A stretch of 64,000 bases of DNA from an uncultured Erythrobacter sp. (GTDB taxonomy: Bacteria; Pseudomonadota; Alphaproteobacteria; Sphingomonadales; Sphingomonadaceae), in NCBI GenBank assembly GCA_947501005.1, contig CANMTU010000001.1, positions 2,070,501 to 2,134,500 of the forward strand, read 5' to 3'. Numbering within the stretch: position 1 is the stretch's first letter; each line of letters begins with the position of its first letter. A model generated the notes under the pieces. That model had not been told where the DNA came from. It did not search any database and saw only the letters and a list, made by a program, of their open reading frames with translations. Position numbers and translations under genes: made by a program. This document shows positions 21,376-30,370 of the stretch, in pieces.

Positions 21376-21410
21376 CCTTCGAACCTGCTCGTTATGGAGC
21401 CTGCCGAAGG
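21376..21410 (-). promoter_or_regulatory. Leader hairpin upstream of rplK (candidate L1 autogenous site)
   Basis: In the rplK leader RNA an outer stem CCUUCG/CGAAGG encloses an uneven internal loop (GCAG and AGGUU) and an inner stem GCUC/GAGC with loop CAUAAC. It lies 26 nt upstream of the GTG, next to the ribosome site. L1 represses its operon through a leader structure with two helices and an asymmetric internal loop in other bacteria. The match here is by shape only. Confidence 0.35.
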
Positions 21411-21490
21411 GGTCATGATAAGCGGTCGAGCGGCCAACCCCAAGCTGACCTTCCGCACGAATCCCGATGCTCTTGCCAGGGAAGCCGCGC

Positions 21491-21518
21491 ACATAGCGGT
21501 TTGCGCCCGATTTGCAAG
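21491..21518 (-). promoter_or_regulatory. Candidate promoter for rplKA
   Basis: On the minus strand CTTGCA is followed after 16 nt by CTATGT, close to the alphaproteobacterial housekeeping pattern CTTGAC-N17-CTATAT and similar to the secE promoter candidate. It would start a leader of about 130 nt before rplK and would free rplKA from dependence on nusG transcription. Confidence 0.5.
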
Positions 21519-21616
21519 CTGCGTGGTTCCTCGTGAGACAGTCCCGCGGTTCTTCATTGCAGTCGCTCGCCATGTCTTCGATAGAACCTGTCCGACAGGG
21601 GCCGGGGGACCAGCGA

Positions 21617-22744
21617 ATGAGACGTTCGGTATCGCAGCCGGTTCGCGAACCGGCCGATCAGATGGAACTGGCGGCGCTGCCCGAAACGGCGCCGGCCGAC
21701 GCGAACCGTCGCCGGGGCGCGCTTGATACCATGCGCCTGTTCGCCATCATGGCGGTTCTTTTCGATCATTATGTCGAACCGGTGTCGGTGCACCTCGGCA
21801 GCATCAGCGTGCGGTTCTTCCTACTGCTCAGTGGCTTTCTGATCACGCGGACGCTGTTGCGCTTCGACGGGGCGGATTGGGCGACTTACCGGACGGCCCT
21901 TCGAAGCTTCTATGGACGCAGGGCCCTGCGGATATGGCCACTGTACTATGCGATCCTGCTGGTCCTTCTCGTGACAGGCTATATTTCGTGGAAATGGCTG
22001 TGGGTGAATGCGTTATTTCTCACCAATTTCGCACAGGCGTACATGAACGACTGGGACGTGCCGGGCTACCTCGTACATGTTTGGACGCTATGCGTTCAGG
22101 AACAATTCTACCTTTTTTGGCCAGCTCTATTCCTCGCACTAGGCAGCAGGCGGATGGTGTTCCTCATCGGGATGATCACCGTCGCGGTCGTGTTCCGGGG
22201 AGTCATGCTGTGGGACGGACGCGAAGACGATCTTGCAGCCTACGTTCTTCCCTTTGCTTCGTTCGATGCGCTTGCGATTGGCTCGTTATTGGCGGTCTTG
22301 GAAGGAAAGGTGCAGCTTTCCAGACCGGGACTGACCATCGCTATTCTGGCGGTTCTGTGCGCGGTCCTGAACGAATATGGGCATCCTTATGTTCAGTTCG
22401 TCATCCTGCCAACGCTCCTGCTGGTCCCGCTCGGCATTCTCACCCTGCTTGCGTTCGACGATCGATTGGGGCGCGTCGCGGTCCTGCTCGAATGGCCCCC
22501 GCTGGTTTTTCTTGGGCGGATCAGCCTCGGAATCTATCTGCTGCACCTGCCGCTGTGGTTGGCGGCGCACGAGCTTGCGCCGGCGTCACTCATGCCACTC
22601 GTCGGGCCTTCGGGCCTGACCACCTTTGCCATCATGGCGCCGGTCACGATCGTCGTCGCGACGGTTTCGTGGCTGGTTCTGGAAAAGCCGCTACAACGGT
22701 TCAGGCGGCATTTGCCCTACCCGTTGGTCCGGACGGGGCAGTAG
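21617..22744 (+). CDS. OafA/YrhL-type membrane acyltransferase
   Basis: A protein of about 375 residues with ten or so hydrophobic segments, matching the acyltransferase_3 family that transfers acetyl or other acyl groups to surface sugars or lipids. Family cues are the early [17 protein letters not shown], where the His is the presumed catalytic residue, [18 protein letters not shown], and a late [16 protein letters not shown]. The ATG at 21617 has GGGGGA in front; an ATG at 21572 is also possible and would add 15 residues. It sits on the opposite strand between rplK and nusG, and its stop is only three bases from the nusG stop. Its codon use looks a little less GC-rich than its neighbours. 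I infer acquisition by insertion. Confidence 0.85.
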   Translation: MRRSVSQPVREPADQMELAALPETAPADANRRRGALDTMRLFAIMAVLFDHYVEPVSVHLGSISVRFFLLLSGFLITRTLLRFDGADWATYRTALRSFYGRRALRIWPLYYAILLVLLVTGYISWKWLWVNALFLTNFAQAYMNDWDVPGYLVHVWTLCVQEQFYLFWPALFLALGSRRMVFLIGMITVAVVFRGVMLWDGREDDLAAYVLPFASFDALAIGSLLAVLEGKVQLSRPGLTIAILAVLCAVLNEYGHPYVQFVILPTLLLVPLGILTLLAFDDRLGRVAVLLEWPPLVFLGRISLGIYLLHLPLWLAAHELAPASLMPLVGPSGLTTFAIMAPVTIVVATVSWLVLEKPLQRFRRHLPYPLVRTGQ

Positions 22745-22747
22745 CCC

Positions 22748-23284
22748 TTACTTGCTGAGTTCGACCTGCTCGAAATCGAGTTCCACCGGGGTCGCGCGGC
22801 CGAAGATCGAGACGCTGACCTTGACCTTCTGCTTGTCGAAATCGAGCTCTTCCACCAGGCCGTTGAAGCTGGCGAAGGGGCCGTCGAGCACCTTGACCTG
22901 ATCGCCGATCTCGTAATCGACGTCGACCTGCTGCTTGGGCGCGGATTTCGCCTCTTCCACACCGCCGAAATAGCGCGCGGCCTCTTTTTCCGAGATCGCC
23001 TGCGGCTTGTTGTTGTTGCCGAGGAAGCCGGTCACCTTCGACGTGTTCTTGACGAGGTGATAGATGTCGTCGGTCATGTTGAGCTTGGCCAGCACGTAGC
23101 CGGGCATGAACTTGCGTTCGGTCTGGACCTTCTTGCCGCGCTTGATCTCGGTCACCGTCTCGGTCGGGACTTCGACTTCCTCGACCCCTTCGGACAGGCC
23201 GAGCCGTTCCGCTTCGGAAATGATCGAATCGCGAACCTTGTTCTCGAACCCGGAATAGGCGTGGATGATGTACCAGCGTGCCAT
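22748..23284 (-). CDS. nusG: Transcription termination/antitermination factor NusG
   Basis: A 178-residue NusG of normal length. The NGN domain opens with [18 protein letters not shown] and contains [10 protein letters not shown], the RNA polymerase-binding face. The KOW domain closes the protein ([23 protein letters not shown] and a [10 protein letters not shown] ending). NusG couples RNA polymerase to Rho, ribosomes and antitermination complexes. It follows secE by 49 bp. No terminator fits between its stop and the stop of the convergent acyltransferase, so nusG transcripts probably run antisense into that gene. Confidence 0.98.
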   Translation of the reverse strand: MARWYIIHAYSGFENKVRDSIISEAERLGLSEGVEEVEVPTETVTEIKRGKKVQTERKFMPGYVLAKLNMTDDIYHLVKNTSKVTGFLGNNNKPQAISEKEAARYFGGVEEAKSAPKQQVDVDYEIGDQVKVLDGPFASFNGLVEELDFDKQKVKVSVSIFGRATPVELDFEQVELSK

Positions 23285-23333
23285 GTCTTGTCGTCTTACC
23301 CTGTCGAAATATGTGCGGTTCGGCGCGGCCCGA

Positions 23334-23540
23334 TCAGGCGATCGTCAGCAGCCAGCGGACGACCGTGCTGAACAGCGAATCCACGCCGAGGAAGAACAGC
23401 GAGAGGATCAGCATCATGATGAACACGAAGATCGCGGTGCGGACCGTTTCCTCGCGGCTCGGCCAGACGACCTTGCGGCCTTCGGTCTGAACCTGGCGGA
23501 TGAATTCCGCGGGCGAGGTCTTGTTCGTCTTTTCCGCCAT
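23334..23540 (-). CDS. secE: Preprotein translocase subunit SecE
   Basis: A 68-residue single-helix SecE. The amphipathic stretch PAEFIRQVQTEGRKVVWPSRE, with the conserved VVWPSREET turn, is diagnostic, followed by one membrane helix (about 35-57). SecE clamps SecY in the Sec translocon. The ATG at 23540 gives the usual short alphaproteobacterial form; upstream in-frame codons are non-conserved. It heads the secE-nusG unit. No tRNA-Trp is seen upstream, unlike in many proteobacteria. Confidence 0.96.
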   Translation of the reverse strand: MAEKTNKTSPAEFIRQVQTEGRKVVWPSREETVRTAIFVFIMMLILSLFFLGVDSLFSTVVRWLLTIA

Positions 23541-23660
23541 CGTTCCTGATCGCTGCTGCCAGATGAATGTCCGTCGTTTTCCGGCGATGGGATGATCGCC
23601 GCCCCGATGCAAGCTTCGGGAGGGGCAAGGCAATGCTCCGATGTCGGAAGACGGCTGGGC

Positions 23661-23689
23661 ATGTAGGCGGGTGGGGGCGAAAAGGCAAG
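23661..23689 (-). promoter_or_regulatory. Candidate secE-nusG promoter
   Basis: Minus-strand CTTGCC, a 17-nt spacer and CTACAT, about 120 bp upstream of the secE start. It resembles the CTTGAC-N17-CTATAT housekeeping promoter of alphaproteobacteria. The rest of the 241-bp gap to the symporter gene holds no gene I can see. Confidence 0.5.
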
Positions 23690-23781
23690 CGGGCGAACTT
23701 TCGCAACCCTGCCCTTTGCAAGCCGCGCCGATGCCCCTAGCGTGCCGGCCACAAGAGCGGGACGAATAATCGAGGGGTTCC

Positions 23782-25317
23782 ATGGCACTACCAGACACGG
23801 CGGCGTCGCCGACGCTGATCGATCGCGTAACCAACATTTCCGATTTCATCTGGGTCGGCACGTGGAACGGGCAGGAAGTGCTGCCCTTCCCGCCGATGAC
23901 GCTGGTGCTGCTGGGCATCGGGCTGTGGATCATGATCGGCCTGCGGTTCTACCCGATCGTCAAGCTGGGCAGCGCGTTCGCCGGTCTGTTCAAGGGCCGC
24001 AAGGGTGCGGGCGCGGGCGAGATCTCGCCCTTCGCCGCCCTGTCGACCGCGCTTTCAGGGCAGGTCGGCACCGGCAACCTCGCCGGGGTGGCGACGGCCA
24101 TCGCGCTTGGCGGACCGGGCGCGGTGTTCTGGATGTGGGTGACCGCGGTGTTCGGCATGGCACTGGGCTTTGCGGAAGGCAGCCTCGCCATCCGATATCG
24201 CGAGAAGACCAGCGACGGCGTCTATCGCGGCGGGCCGATGAGCTACATCATGATGGGCCTGGGGCCGAAATGGACCTGGCTTGCCATCCTGTTCTGCCTC
24301 GGCACGCTGTTTTCCGCACTGGTCACGGGCAATTCGATCCAGGCGAACGAGGTCGCCAGCGGCCTCAACGAACTGTTCGGGTGGGAGCGCTGGTTCGGCG
24401 GCCTCGTGGTGGCGATCGCGGTGTTCGTCGTCATCATCGGCGGCATCAAGTCGATCGGCAACGTGGCGGAAAAAGTCGTTCCGTTCATGGCGGCAACCTA
24501 CATCGTCATGGCCTTCATCGCGTTGATCCTCAATTTTGCGGACCTGCCGGAAACCTTCGGGCGCATTTTCTACGGCGCGTTCAATCCGCAGAGCGCGGTC
24601 GGCGGATTCGCCGGAGCAGCGATCATCATCGCGCTGCGGGCGGGCGTGGCGCGCGGCCTGTTCTCCAACGAGAGCGGGCAGGGCTCGACCCCGATCGCGC
24701 ACGCCGTCGCGCAGACCGACGATCCCGAGCAACAGGGCCGGATGGCAATGCTCGGCACGTTCATCGATACGCTGGTGATCTGCACGATGACGGCGCTGGT
24801 GATCCTGACGGTGGAGGGCGACTTCACCTATCAGGGCGAGGCGGTGCGCCATGTCTGGCAGTCCGATCTCGGCACCACCGAGATGAGCGGTTTCGTCACC
24901 ACCAGCGGCGCGTTCGCAGCCGCCTTCCCGTTCCAGATCGCCGGCATCCCGCTCGGCACGCTGATCGCCAGCGTGGCGCTGATCCTGTTCGTCTTCACCA
25001 CCCTGCTCACCTGGAGCTATTACGGCGAGCGAGCGATCACTTTCATCTACGATCGCGTGCCCGGCTCGACCCGTGGGGGCGAGAAGGTGCTGCACATTCT
25101 CTGGCGGGTCATCTGGTGCATCGCGATCTATATCGGCGCGACGCAGCCTTCGCAGCTGGTCTGGCGGCTGGGCGATATCTCCAATGCGACGATGGCCCTG
25201 CCCAACCTGCTCGCGCTGGCGCTGCTTTCGGGCGTGGTGTTCAAACTGGCGCGCGGCGAGCGGAATGCGGGCAAGACCCACACCGCCGAAACCCGGGAAG
25301 AACCGGAAGAGTATTGA
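23782..25317 (+). CDS. Alanine/glycine:cation symporter (AGCS family)
   Basis: A 511-residue membrane transporter with about eleven hydrophobic segments. AGCS hallmarks are LSGQVGTGNLAGVATAIALGGPGAVFWMW (about 93-121), GPMSYIMMGLG, and RGLFSNESGQGSTPIAHA near 293, which form the Na+ and substrate region. The family brings in D- or L-alanine or glycine with Na+. GAGGGG lies 5 nt before the ATG. No riboswitch-like structure was noticed in front. It is a single gene divergent from secE. Confidence 0.93.
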   Translation: MALPDTAASPTLIDRVTNISDFIWVGTWNGQEVLPFPPMTLVLLGIGLWIMIGLRFYPIVKLGSAFAGLFKGRKGAGAGEISPFAALSTALSGQVGTGNLAGVATAIALGGPGAVFWMWVTAVFGMALGFAEGSLAIRYREKTSDGVYRGGPMSYIMMGLGPKWTWLAILFCLGTLFSALVTGNSIQANEVASGLNELFGWERWFGGLVVAIAVFVVIIGGIKSIGNVAEKVVPFMAATYIVMAFIALILNFADLPETFGRIFYGAFNPQSAVGGFAGAAIIIALRAGVARGLFSNESGQGSTPIAHAVAQTDDPEQQGRMAMLGTFIDTLVICTMTALVILTVEGDFTYQGEAVRHVWQSDLGTTEMSGFVTTSGAFAAAFPFQIAGIPLGTLIASVALILFVFTTLLTWSYYGERAITFIYDRVPGSTRGGEKVLHILWRVIWCIAIYIGATQPSQLVWRLGDISNATMALPNLLALALLSGVVFKLARGERNAGKTHTAETREEPEEY

Positions 25318-25574
25318 GCCGGCCACCCGCCTCGGTTCGGGGCGGTTGAACGGGCGATAGGCAGGGGGGATCGGCAACGCTTGCCGGCCCCCGGCCGCAT
25401 GCGCGCAAAATTTCGCGGGCTTTTGTCGGCGATTGCGGCTATACCGCGTTCCGGACGGCGCCGGCGAAGCATTCGCTCGCTCGCGGCGGATCCTGCGCCA
25501 GAAGCGCGATTTCTTTCCCCCCCAGGTTCTCCCCGTCGGAAATCGGCGTGGCGCTGCCACCCTTGCGAGTTTGT

Positions 25575-27338
25575 ATGTCTTTCGAAAATCTGCCGCCGAT
25601 CCTCGGCGAAGCGCTGGCCGAACGCGGCTATTCCGCCCTCACCCCGGTCCAGGCCGCTGTCACCGCTCCCGATGCCAAGGGGCGCGACCTGATCGTCTCC
25701 GCGCAGACCGGTTCGGGCAAGACGGTCGCCTTCGGGATCGCGCTGGCCGATGAATTGCTGGGCGAGATCGGCGGCACGCCGCTGGCCGAAAAGCCGCTCG
25801 CGCTGGTGATCGCGCCGACGCGCGAACTGGCCTTGCAGGTCAGCCGGGAACTCGGCTGGCTCTATGCCAAGGCCGGCCTGCAGATCGCCACCTGCGTCGG
25901 CGGAATGGATGCCAGCAAGGAACGGCGCGCCCTGCGCGGTGGGCCGGCGATCGTCGTCGGCACGCCCGGCCGGCTGCGCGATCACCTGGAGCGTGGTGCG
26001 CTCGACCTGTCGGGCCTGATCGGCGTTGTCCTCGACGAGGCGGACGAGATGCTGGACATGGGCTTTCGCGACGATCTGGAGGAAATCCTCGACGCGACGC
26101 CGGGGCGCCGCCGCACCCTGCTGTTTTCCGCCACCTTGCCGCAGCCCATCGTGCGGCTGGCTGAACGCTATCAGACCGATGCGCTGCGCCTTTCGCTCGC
26201 CGGGCAGGACCGGGGGCATGGCGATATCGCCTACCAGGCGATCACGGTCGCCCCTTCGGAGATCGAGAACGCGGTCGTCAACCTGCTGCGCTTCCATGAG
26301 GCGGAGACGGCAATCTGTTTCTGCGCCACGCGCGACAGCGTGCGCCGGCTGCACGCGACCTTGCAGAACCGGGGCTTCGGCGTGGTGGCCCTGTCGGGCG
26401 AACATTCCCAGTCGGAGCGGAACCAGGCCTTGCAGGCGCTGCGCGATCGGCGCGCGCGGGTCTGCGTCGCCACCGATGTCGCGGCGCGCGGGCTCGACCT
26501 GCCAACGCTCAGCCTGGTGATCCATGTCGAGATCCCGCGCGATGCCGAAACGCTGCAGCACCGCTCGGGCCGCACCGGGCGGGCGGGCAAGAAGGGCACC
26601 GCCGCGATTATCGTGCCCTACAACCGCCGCAAGCGGGTGGAAAGCATGCTGCGCGGCGCGAAGATCGCGGCGGAGTGGATGGACGCCCCCTCGCCCGACG
26701 CGATCCGTGCCAAGGACCATGCCCGGCTGATGGCCAAGCTGACCGAGCCGACCGATTACGACGATGACGACCGCGCCGTGGCGCGCGAGTTGATGGACCG
26801 CATGGCGCCCGAGGATATCGCCGCCGCGCTGGTGCAGACTCACCGCTCGCGCATGCCGCAGGCGGAGGAGTTGCTCGCCAACACGCCCGAGGGCCGCGAG
26901 AAGGACAAGGCCGACCGGCACCGCCCCGGTTTCGAGGACGTCGTCTGGTTCAAGATCGGCATTGGTCGGCGCCAGAACGCCGAACCGCGCTGGGTCCTGC
27001 CGCTGCTGTGCCGGCGCGGGCATATCACCCGCAACGAGATCGGGGCGATCCGCATCGGGCAGCACGAGAGCTGGTTTCAGATCCCCCGCGCCATCGCCCC
27101 CAAATTCGCTGACGCTCTCAAGCGCACCGCCTCCGGCGATGACGAGCAGGACGCCATCCTGATCGAGGAATCGGCCGAAGGCCCGCGGATCGAGGCGCGC
27201 ACCAACCGCAAGCAGGGCGCCCCGCATGCCGGCCCCAAGCCCTTCCGCAAGGGCCCGGGCGGCAAACCCTTCAAGCCGGGCAAGCCCAAGCCGTTCAAGG
27301 GCAAGGGAAAACCGCCGCGTCCGCCGAAAGGCCAGTAA
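25575..27338 (+). CDS. DEAD-box RNA helicase with DbpA-like RNA-binding domain
   Basis: An ATP-dependent RNA helicase of 587 residues. Motifs in order: Q-motif region with TPVQ (23-26), Walker A AQTGSGKT (43-50), PTREL (81-85), GTPGRL, DEAD (154-157), SATLP (185-189), and the helicase-C motifs ARGLDLP and HRSGRTGRAG. A DbpA/CsdA-type RNA-binding fold follows near 455-530 (VVWFKIGIGRRQNAEPRW, then GAIRIGQHESWFQIP). A basic Lys/Pro/Gly tail (about 540-587) closes the protein. This fits ribosome assembly or cold-shock RNA remodelling. The ATG at 25575 begins SFENLPP; a GTG at 25548 is possible but adds non-family residues. The 257 bp upstream contain no gene I can support. Confidence 0.92.
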   Translation: MSFENLPPILGEALAERGYSALTPVQAAVTAPDAKGRDLIVSAQTGSGKTVAFGIALADELLGEIGGTPLAEKPLALVIAPTRELALQVSRELGWLYAKAGLQIATCVGGMDASKERRALRGGPAIVVGTPGRLRDHLERGALDLSGLIGVVLDEADEMLDMGFRDDLEEILDATPGRRRTLLFSATLPQPIVRLAERYQTDALRLSLAGQDRGHGDIAYQAITVAPSEIENAVVNLLRFHEAETAICFCATRDSVRRLHATLQNRGFGVVALSGEHSQSERNQALQALRDRRARVCVATDVAARGLDLPTLSLVIHVEIPRDAETLQHRSGRTGRAGKKGTAAIIVPYNRRKRVESMLRGAKIAAEWMDAPSPDAIRAKDHARLMAKLTEPTDYDDDDRAVARELMDRMAPEDIAAALVQTHRSRMPQAEELLANTPEGREKDKADRHRPGFEDVVWFKIGIGRRQNAEPRWVLPLLCRRGHITRNEIGAIRIGQHESWFQIPRAIAPKFADALKRTASGDDEQDAILIEESAEGPRIEARTNRKQGAPHAGPKPFRKGPGGKPFKPGKPKPFKGKGKPPRPPKGQ

Positions 27339-27347
27339 GGGCTGGCA

Positions 27348-27368
27348 CGTTCCTGCCCCGCAGGAACG
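27348..27368. repeat. Perfect hairpin repeat, copy 1
   Basis: A 9-bp perfect inverted repeat (CGTTCCTGC / GCAGGAACG) with a CCC loop, starting 9 bp after the helicase stop. No T-run follows. A second, slightly changed copy lies 72 bp to the right, and the two bracket the adhesin terminator. It could help terminate helicase transcripts or protect their 3-prime ends. Confidence 0.6.
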
Positions 27369-27390
27369 CCCACCCCCTGACATGAGGAAA

Positions 27391-27416
27391 GGGCGGAGCG
27401 CCGAAACGCCCCGCCC
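27391..27416 (-). terminator. Terminator of the adhesin gene
   Basis: A 10-bp stem (GGGCGGAGCG at 27391-27400 and CGCCCCGCCC at 27407-27416) with a 6-nt loop. On the minus strand the imperfect pair is a G-U wobble and TTTCC follows, so it should stop the adhesin transcript 49 bp after its stop codon. Confidence 0.6.
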
Positions 27417-27419
27417 CCT

Positions 27420-27440
27420 CGTTCCTGGTCCGCAGGAAGA
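27420..27440. repeat. Hairpin repeat, copy 2
   Basis: A 21-bp element that matches copy 1 at 27348-27368 at 17 positions (CGTTCCTG..CCGCAGGAA) in the same orientation, and still forms a 6-bp stem (TTCCTG/CAGGAA). It lies just after the adhesin terminator and 24 bp from the adhesin stop. Confidence 0.5.
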
Positions 27441-27464
27441 TCGCAGATCAGGAGCGCCGCGGCA

Positions 27465-29405
27465 TTACCAGGAAGCCTGGAACCCCGCACGCGCGCCGAC
27501 TTCACCGGAATCGAACCCGACGCCGACACCGCCGCTGACCGATGTGCTCTCGCTGATCCGGAAGCCGACCGAGGCCGAGCCTGCGACCCGCTCGTTATAA
27601 TAGCCGAACCCGCCGGCGACGCCCATGGTCTTGCCCGGCATGATGATCGGGGATTCCATCGCGAGCGCCATGGCGACACCCTCGCTGGCCTTGCGCGTCT
27701 CGCGCCGGTTCTCGTCCGCAAGGTCGAACAGCATCGACTGCTGATCCTGCAAATCGAGGATGGCAGCCGAGTTCTGGCCGATCATCATGCTGTTCGCGGA
27801 GGACCTTGTGCCCAGATCGGCGATCATCATGCTGTTCGCCTGCACGTCCGAGAAGCTGGCGAGATTGCTCATCCCGTTCGCCGCGCTGACGCCCAGCGTG
27901 CCGTTCGCGTCCGCCGTAACGAAGGCGATCGGCCCAACCTGCGACGTCGAGCTGGTGTCGAGCGAGGCGATCACGACCTGCCCGTCATTCTCCGCAACCG
28001 CACCATTGCCGATGGCGACCGAATTGGTGCCCGAAGCGGTGGCCTGATTGCCCATCGCGATCGCGCCGTCACCCGTTGCCGCCGCCGCTTCGCCGACCGC
28101 GACGGAGCGCACGCCCGATGCTTCCGACAGGTGGCCGAGCGCGGTGGCCCGTTCCGCCGTCGCATTGGCACGCCAGCCATAGGCGGTCGCGCCGGCACCG
28201 ATCGCGGAGGACTGGCCGCCGACCACGGTGGTCGAGGCGCCCTGCGCGACGGTCGAGAACCCGGCATCGCCATCGCGGTTGCCGCCGATAGCGATGGAAT
28301 CGCCGCCGGTGGCCTGCGCGGTGTTGCCGATGGCGATGGCGTTGACGCCCGAGGCGACGGAATCCTCACCACCCGCAAAGCTCTGGTCGCCCGATGCGGT
28401 GGACTGGTGGCCGACGGCCGTGCCCATCATGCCGGTCGCCCGTGCCTGCCAGCCGAGTGCCGTCGAGCCGGGGGTCGTCGCCATGCTTTCGCCGCCGATC
28501 GCGGTGGTCGAATTGCCGGTCGCCATGGCATCCGCGCCAAGGGCCAGCGCATCCACGCCGTTCGCGACCGGGCCGTCACCGTCGCCGTCCGCATCGCTGC
28601 CGATGGCGATCGCACCGACCTGCCGTGCTTCGGCATCCGCGCCGAGCGCAATGCCCGCATCGTCGGTCGCCAGCGCGCCGAAGCTGCCGCCGTCGACATT
28701 GCCGCCGATCGCGATCCCGCCGCGGCCGAGCGCGGCCGCTGCCTCACCCATCGAAGTCGAGCCGAAGCCGCCGGCCTGGCTCAAATGGCCGATGGCGGTC
28801 GAACGTTCGCCGGTTGCCTCGGCCTGCCAGCCGAAGGCGCTGGAGCCGGGGTTCATCGCGACGCTTTCGCCGCCGACCGCCGTGGTGGAATTGCCCATGG
28901 CGCTGGCCTCGTCACCGATCGCGAGCGCGTCGGTGCCGTTGGCGACGGATTCGTTGCCGATGGCGGTCGCGTTGGCGGTTTGCGCATCGGCGTTCTCGCC
29001 AACTGCGAGCGAGCGCGTGCCCTGGGCCGTCGCCAGATGGCCGAGCGCGGTCGCCCGTTCGGCGGTCGCACCCGACTGCCAGCCGATCGCGGTTGCGCCG
29101 GGACCGGTCGCGAGGCTTTCACCGCCGACCGCGGTCGTCGAGGGGCCGGTGGCCGTGGCCGGAGCCGCGCCGGCATCGTCGCTGCCGATGGCGACGGCAT
29201 CGACGCCGTCGGCGTTCGCGCCATTGCCGACCGCGGTCGCGCCGGCGGCGGTAGCGGCGGCATCGGTGCCGCATTCGGTGGTATTGGCGCCGGCGGCGTC
29301 GTTGCATTCAGGCGTTTCGTCCGCCTGCGCAGTGCCGGCGATGGCGAGCATCGCCGAGCCGGCGAGAAGGGTCGCCGCGAGGCGGTTGGGTTTCAAATTC
29401 ATCAT
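27465..29405 (-). CDS. Trimeric autotransporter adhesin (YadA/Hia type)
   Basis: A 646-residue surface protein. A signal peptide (about 1-28, ending TAQA) is followed by a short segment with two cysteines (34 and 45) and then by a long head made of YadA-like repeats (AVGxxAxAxGxxAxAIG), residues 50-480. A larger module recurs four times: STTxxGGES at 89, 173, 299 and 391, each followed 19 residues later by a GWQ or GWR. A coiled-coil stalk (about 505-575) and a YadA anchor barrel (about 576-646, ending FQASW, with a terminal aromatic for outer-membrane assembly) follow. By family knowledge three chains form one barrel and display a sticky head, for attachment to surfaces or cells. It sits next to an ECF sigma/anti-sigma pair on the same strand. 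Confidence 0.9.
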   Translation of the reverse strand: MMNLKPNRLAATLLAGSAMLAIAGTAQADETPECNDAAGANTTECGTDAAATAAGATAVGNGANADGVDAVAIGSDDAGAAPATATGPSTTAVGGESLATGPGATAIGWQSGATAERATALGHLATAQGTRSLAVGENADAQTANATAIGNESVANGTDALAIGDEASAMGNSTTAVGGESVAMNPGSSAFGWQAEATGERSTAIGHLSQAGGFGSTSMGEAAAALGRGGIAIGGNVDGGSFGALATDDAGIALGADAEARQVGAIAIGSDADGDGDGPVANGVDALALGADAMATGNSTTAIGGESMATTPGSTALGWQARATGMMGTAVGHQSTASGDQSFAGGEDSVASGVNAIAIGNTAQATGGDSIAIGGNRDGDAGFSTVAQGASTTVVGGQSSAIGAGATAYGWRANATAERATALGHLSEASGVRSVAVGEAAAATGDGAIAMGNQATASGTNSVAIGNGAVAENDGQVVIASLDTSSTSQVGPIAFVTADANGTLGVSAANGMSNLASFSDVQANSMMIADLGTRSSANSMMIGQNSAAILDLQDQQSMLFDLADENRRETRKASEGVAMALAMESPIIMPGKTMGVAGGFGYYNERVAGSASVGFRISESTSVSGGVGVGFDSGEVGARAGFQASW

Positions 29406-29605
29406 CTTGCTTTTCCTTGTTCATTCGGACCAGAAAAGCCGATCGACGCAGGTCATTCTCTCATCGCAGCAGACTGTGGCCTTGCTGCCCCCATTGACCG
29501 ACGGGTTTCGGCGCCTCCCACGAGGAAGGCGCTCGCAGCTACCCCTGCGGCGGCGAAGCGGATGCACTTCAGCGAAAATTAATTTTTATCGAAGGTGCCG
29601 AAGGG

Positions 29606-30370
29606 TCAGATCCGGTCGAGCCCGCCCACCAGCAGGATCGGCGGTTGGGGCGCGGCGTGCCGGGTGCCGTCGGCATCCTCGAACGTGACCGCCAGCGAGG
29701 CATTCTCGTCTAGCAGCGCCAGTTCGCGCGGCAGAAGCTCCCGCTCGAACCGCCCGCCTTCGGGGATCGCGCCGAGCGAGACGGGGTCCGCCCCTTCGGG
29801 GATGACCCACAGTTCGGGCGTGCGGCCCGGCTCCGCATCGAGGCCGTCGATCGCCAGCGCCAGGCGCTGCCTTTGCGGATCGATCACGCTCGCCAGCCGC
29901 TGGTCGCTCTCCGCATTGCTGAGCTGCGCGACGAGGAGCGGGGTCGCCGCCGCGGGCGCGGCCGGCGGCGGCGGCGGTGCGAGCGGCGTGTCGTCACGCG
30001 TCGTCACCACCAGGAACAGGACCACCGATGCCGCCGCCATCAACAGGCCTGAAACGAAGGACGCCTTGCCCCAACGCTGCGCGACCGAGGGCGCCGTCGC
30101 GCGATCCAAGGTGTGCGCCCCGGCAGCGTCAGCCTGCGCGATACGAGCCTCGATCCCCCGCCAGAGATTGTCGGACGGGTGCAGGACCTCGCCCGCCTCA
30201 GCCATCGCGCCGAGCCGGCGTTCCCACCATTCCACGGCGCGGGCGAATTGGGGATCGGACAGGACCGCGCGGCGCGCGTCGGACAGTTCGTCGCCCTCCA
30301 GCACGCCCAGTGCATATTCCCCCGCCCGGATGAAGGGATCGGCGTCGCCGCGATCGGTCGCCTCAGGCAT
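29606..30370 (-). CDS. Membrane anti-sigma factor (RskA-like)
   Basis: A 254-residue protein with a cytoplasmic N-terminal region (EYALGVLEGDEL near 18-29, the usual start of RskA-type anti-sigma domains, without a zinc-binding HxxxCxxC), one membrane helix (about 103-123) and a C-terminal extracytoplasmic domain with PELWVIPEGADPVSLGAIPEGG, typical of RskA C-termini. It should hold the upstream ECF sigma factor at the membrane until a signal, probably proteolysis, releases it. Its start overlaps the sigma gene by 8 bp, so the pair is translated together. Confidence 0.88.
   Translation of the reverse strand: MPEATDRGDADPFIRAGEYALGVLEGDELSDARRAVLSDPQFARAVEWWERRLGAMAEAGEVLHPSDNLWRGIEARIAQADAAGAHTLDRATAPSVAQRWGKASFVSGLLMAAASVVLFLVVTTRDDTPLAPPPPPAAPAAATPLLVAQLSNAESDQRLASVIDPQRQRLALAIDGLDAEPGRTPELWVIPEGADPVSLGAIPEGGRFERELLPRELALLDENASLAVTFEDADGTRHAAPQPPILLVGGLDRI

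Noticed and set aside
23782-23790. Glycine riboswitch before the symporter
   Set aside because: The leader region (23541-23781) lacks the expected paired glycine-aptamer motifs.
27465-29405. CRISPR array or DNA minisatellite in the repeat-rich region
   Set aside because: The periodic pattern is at the protein level (YadA head repeats); DNA repeats are not identical and have no regular spacers.
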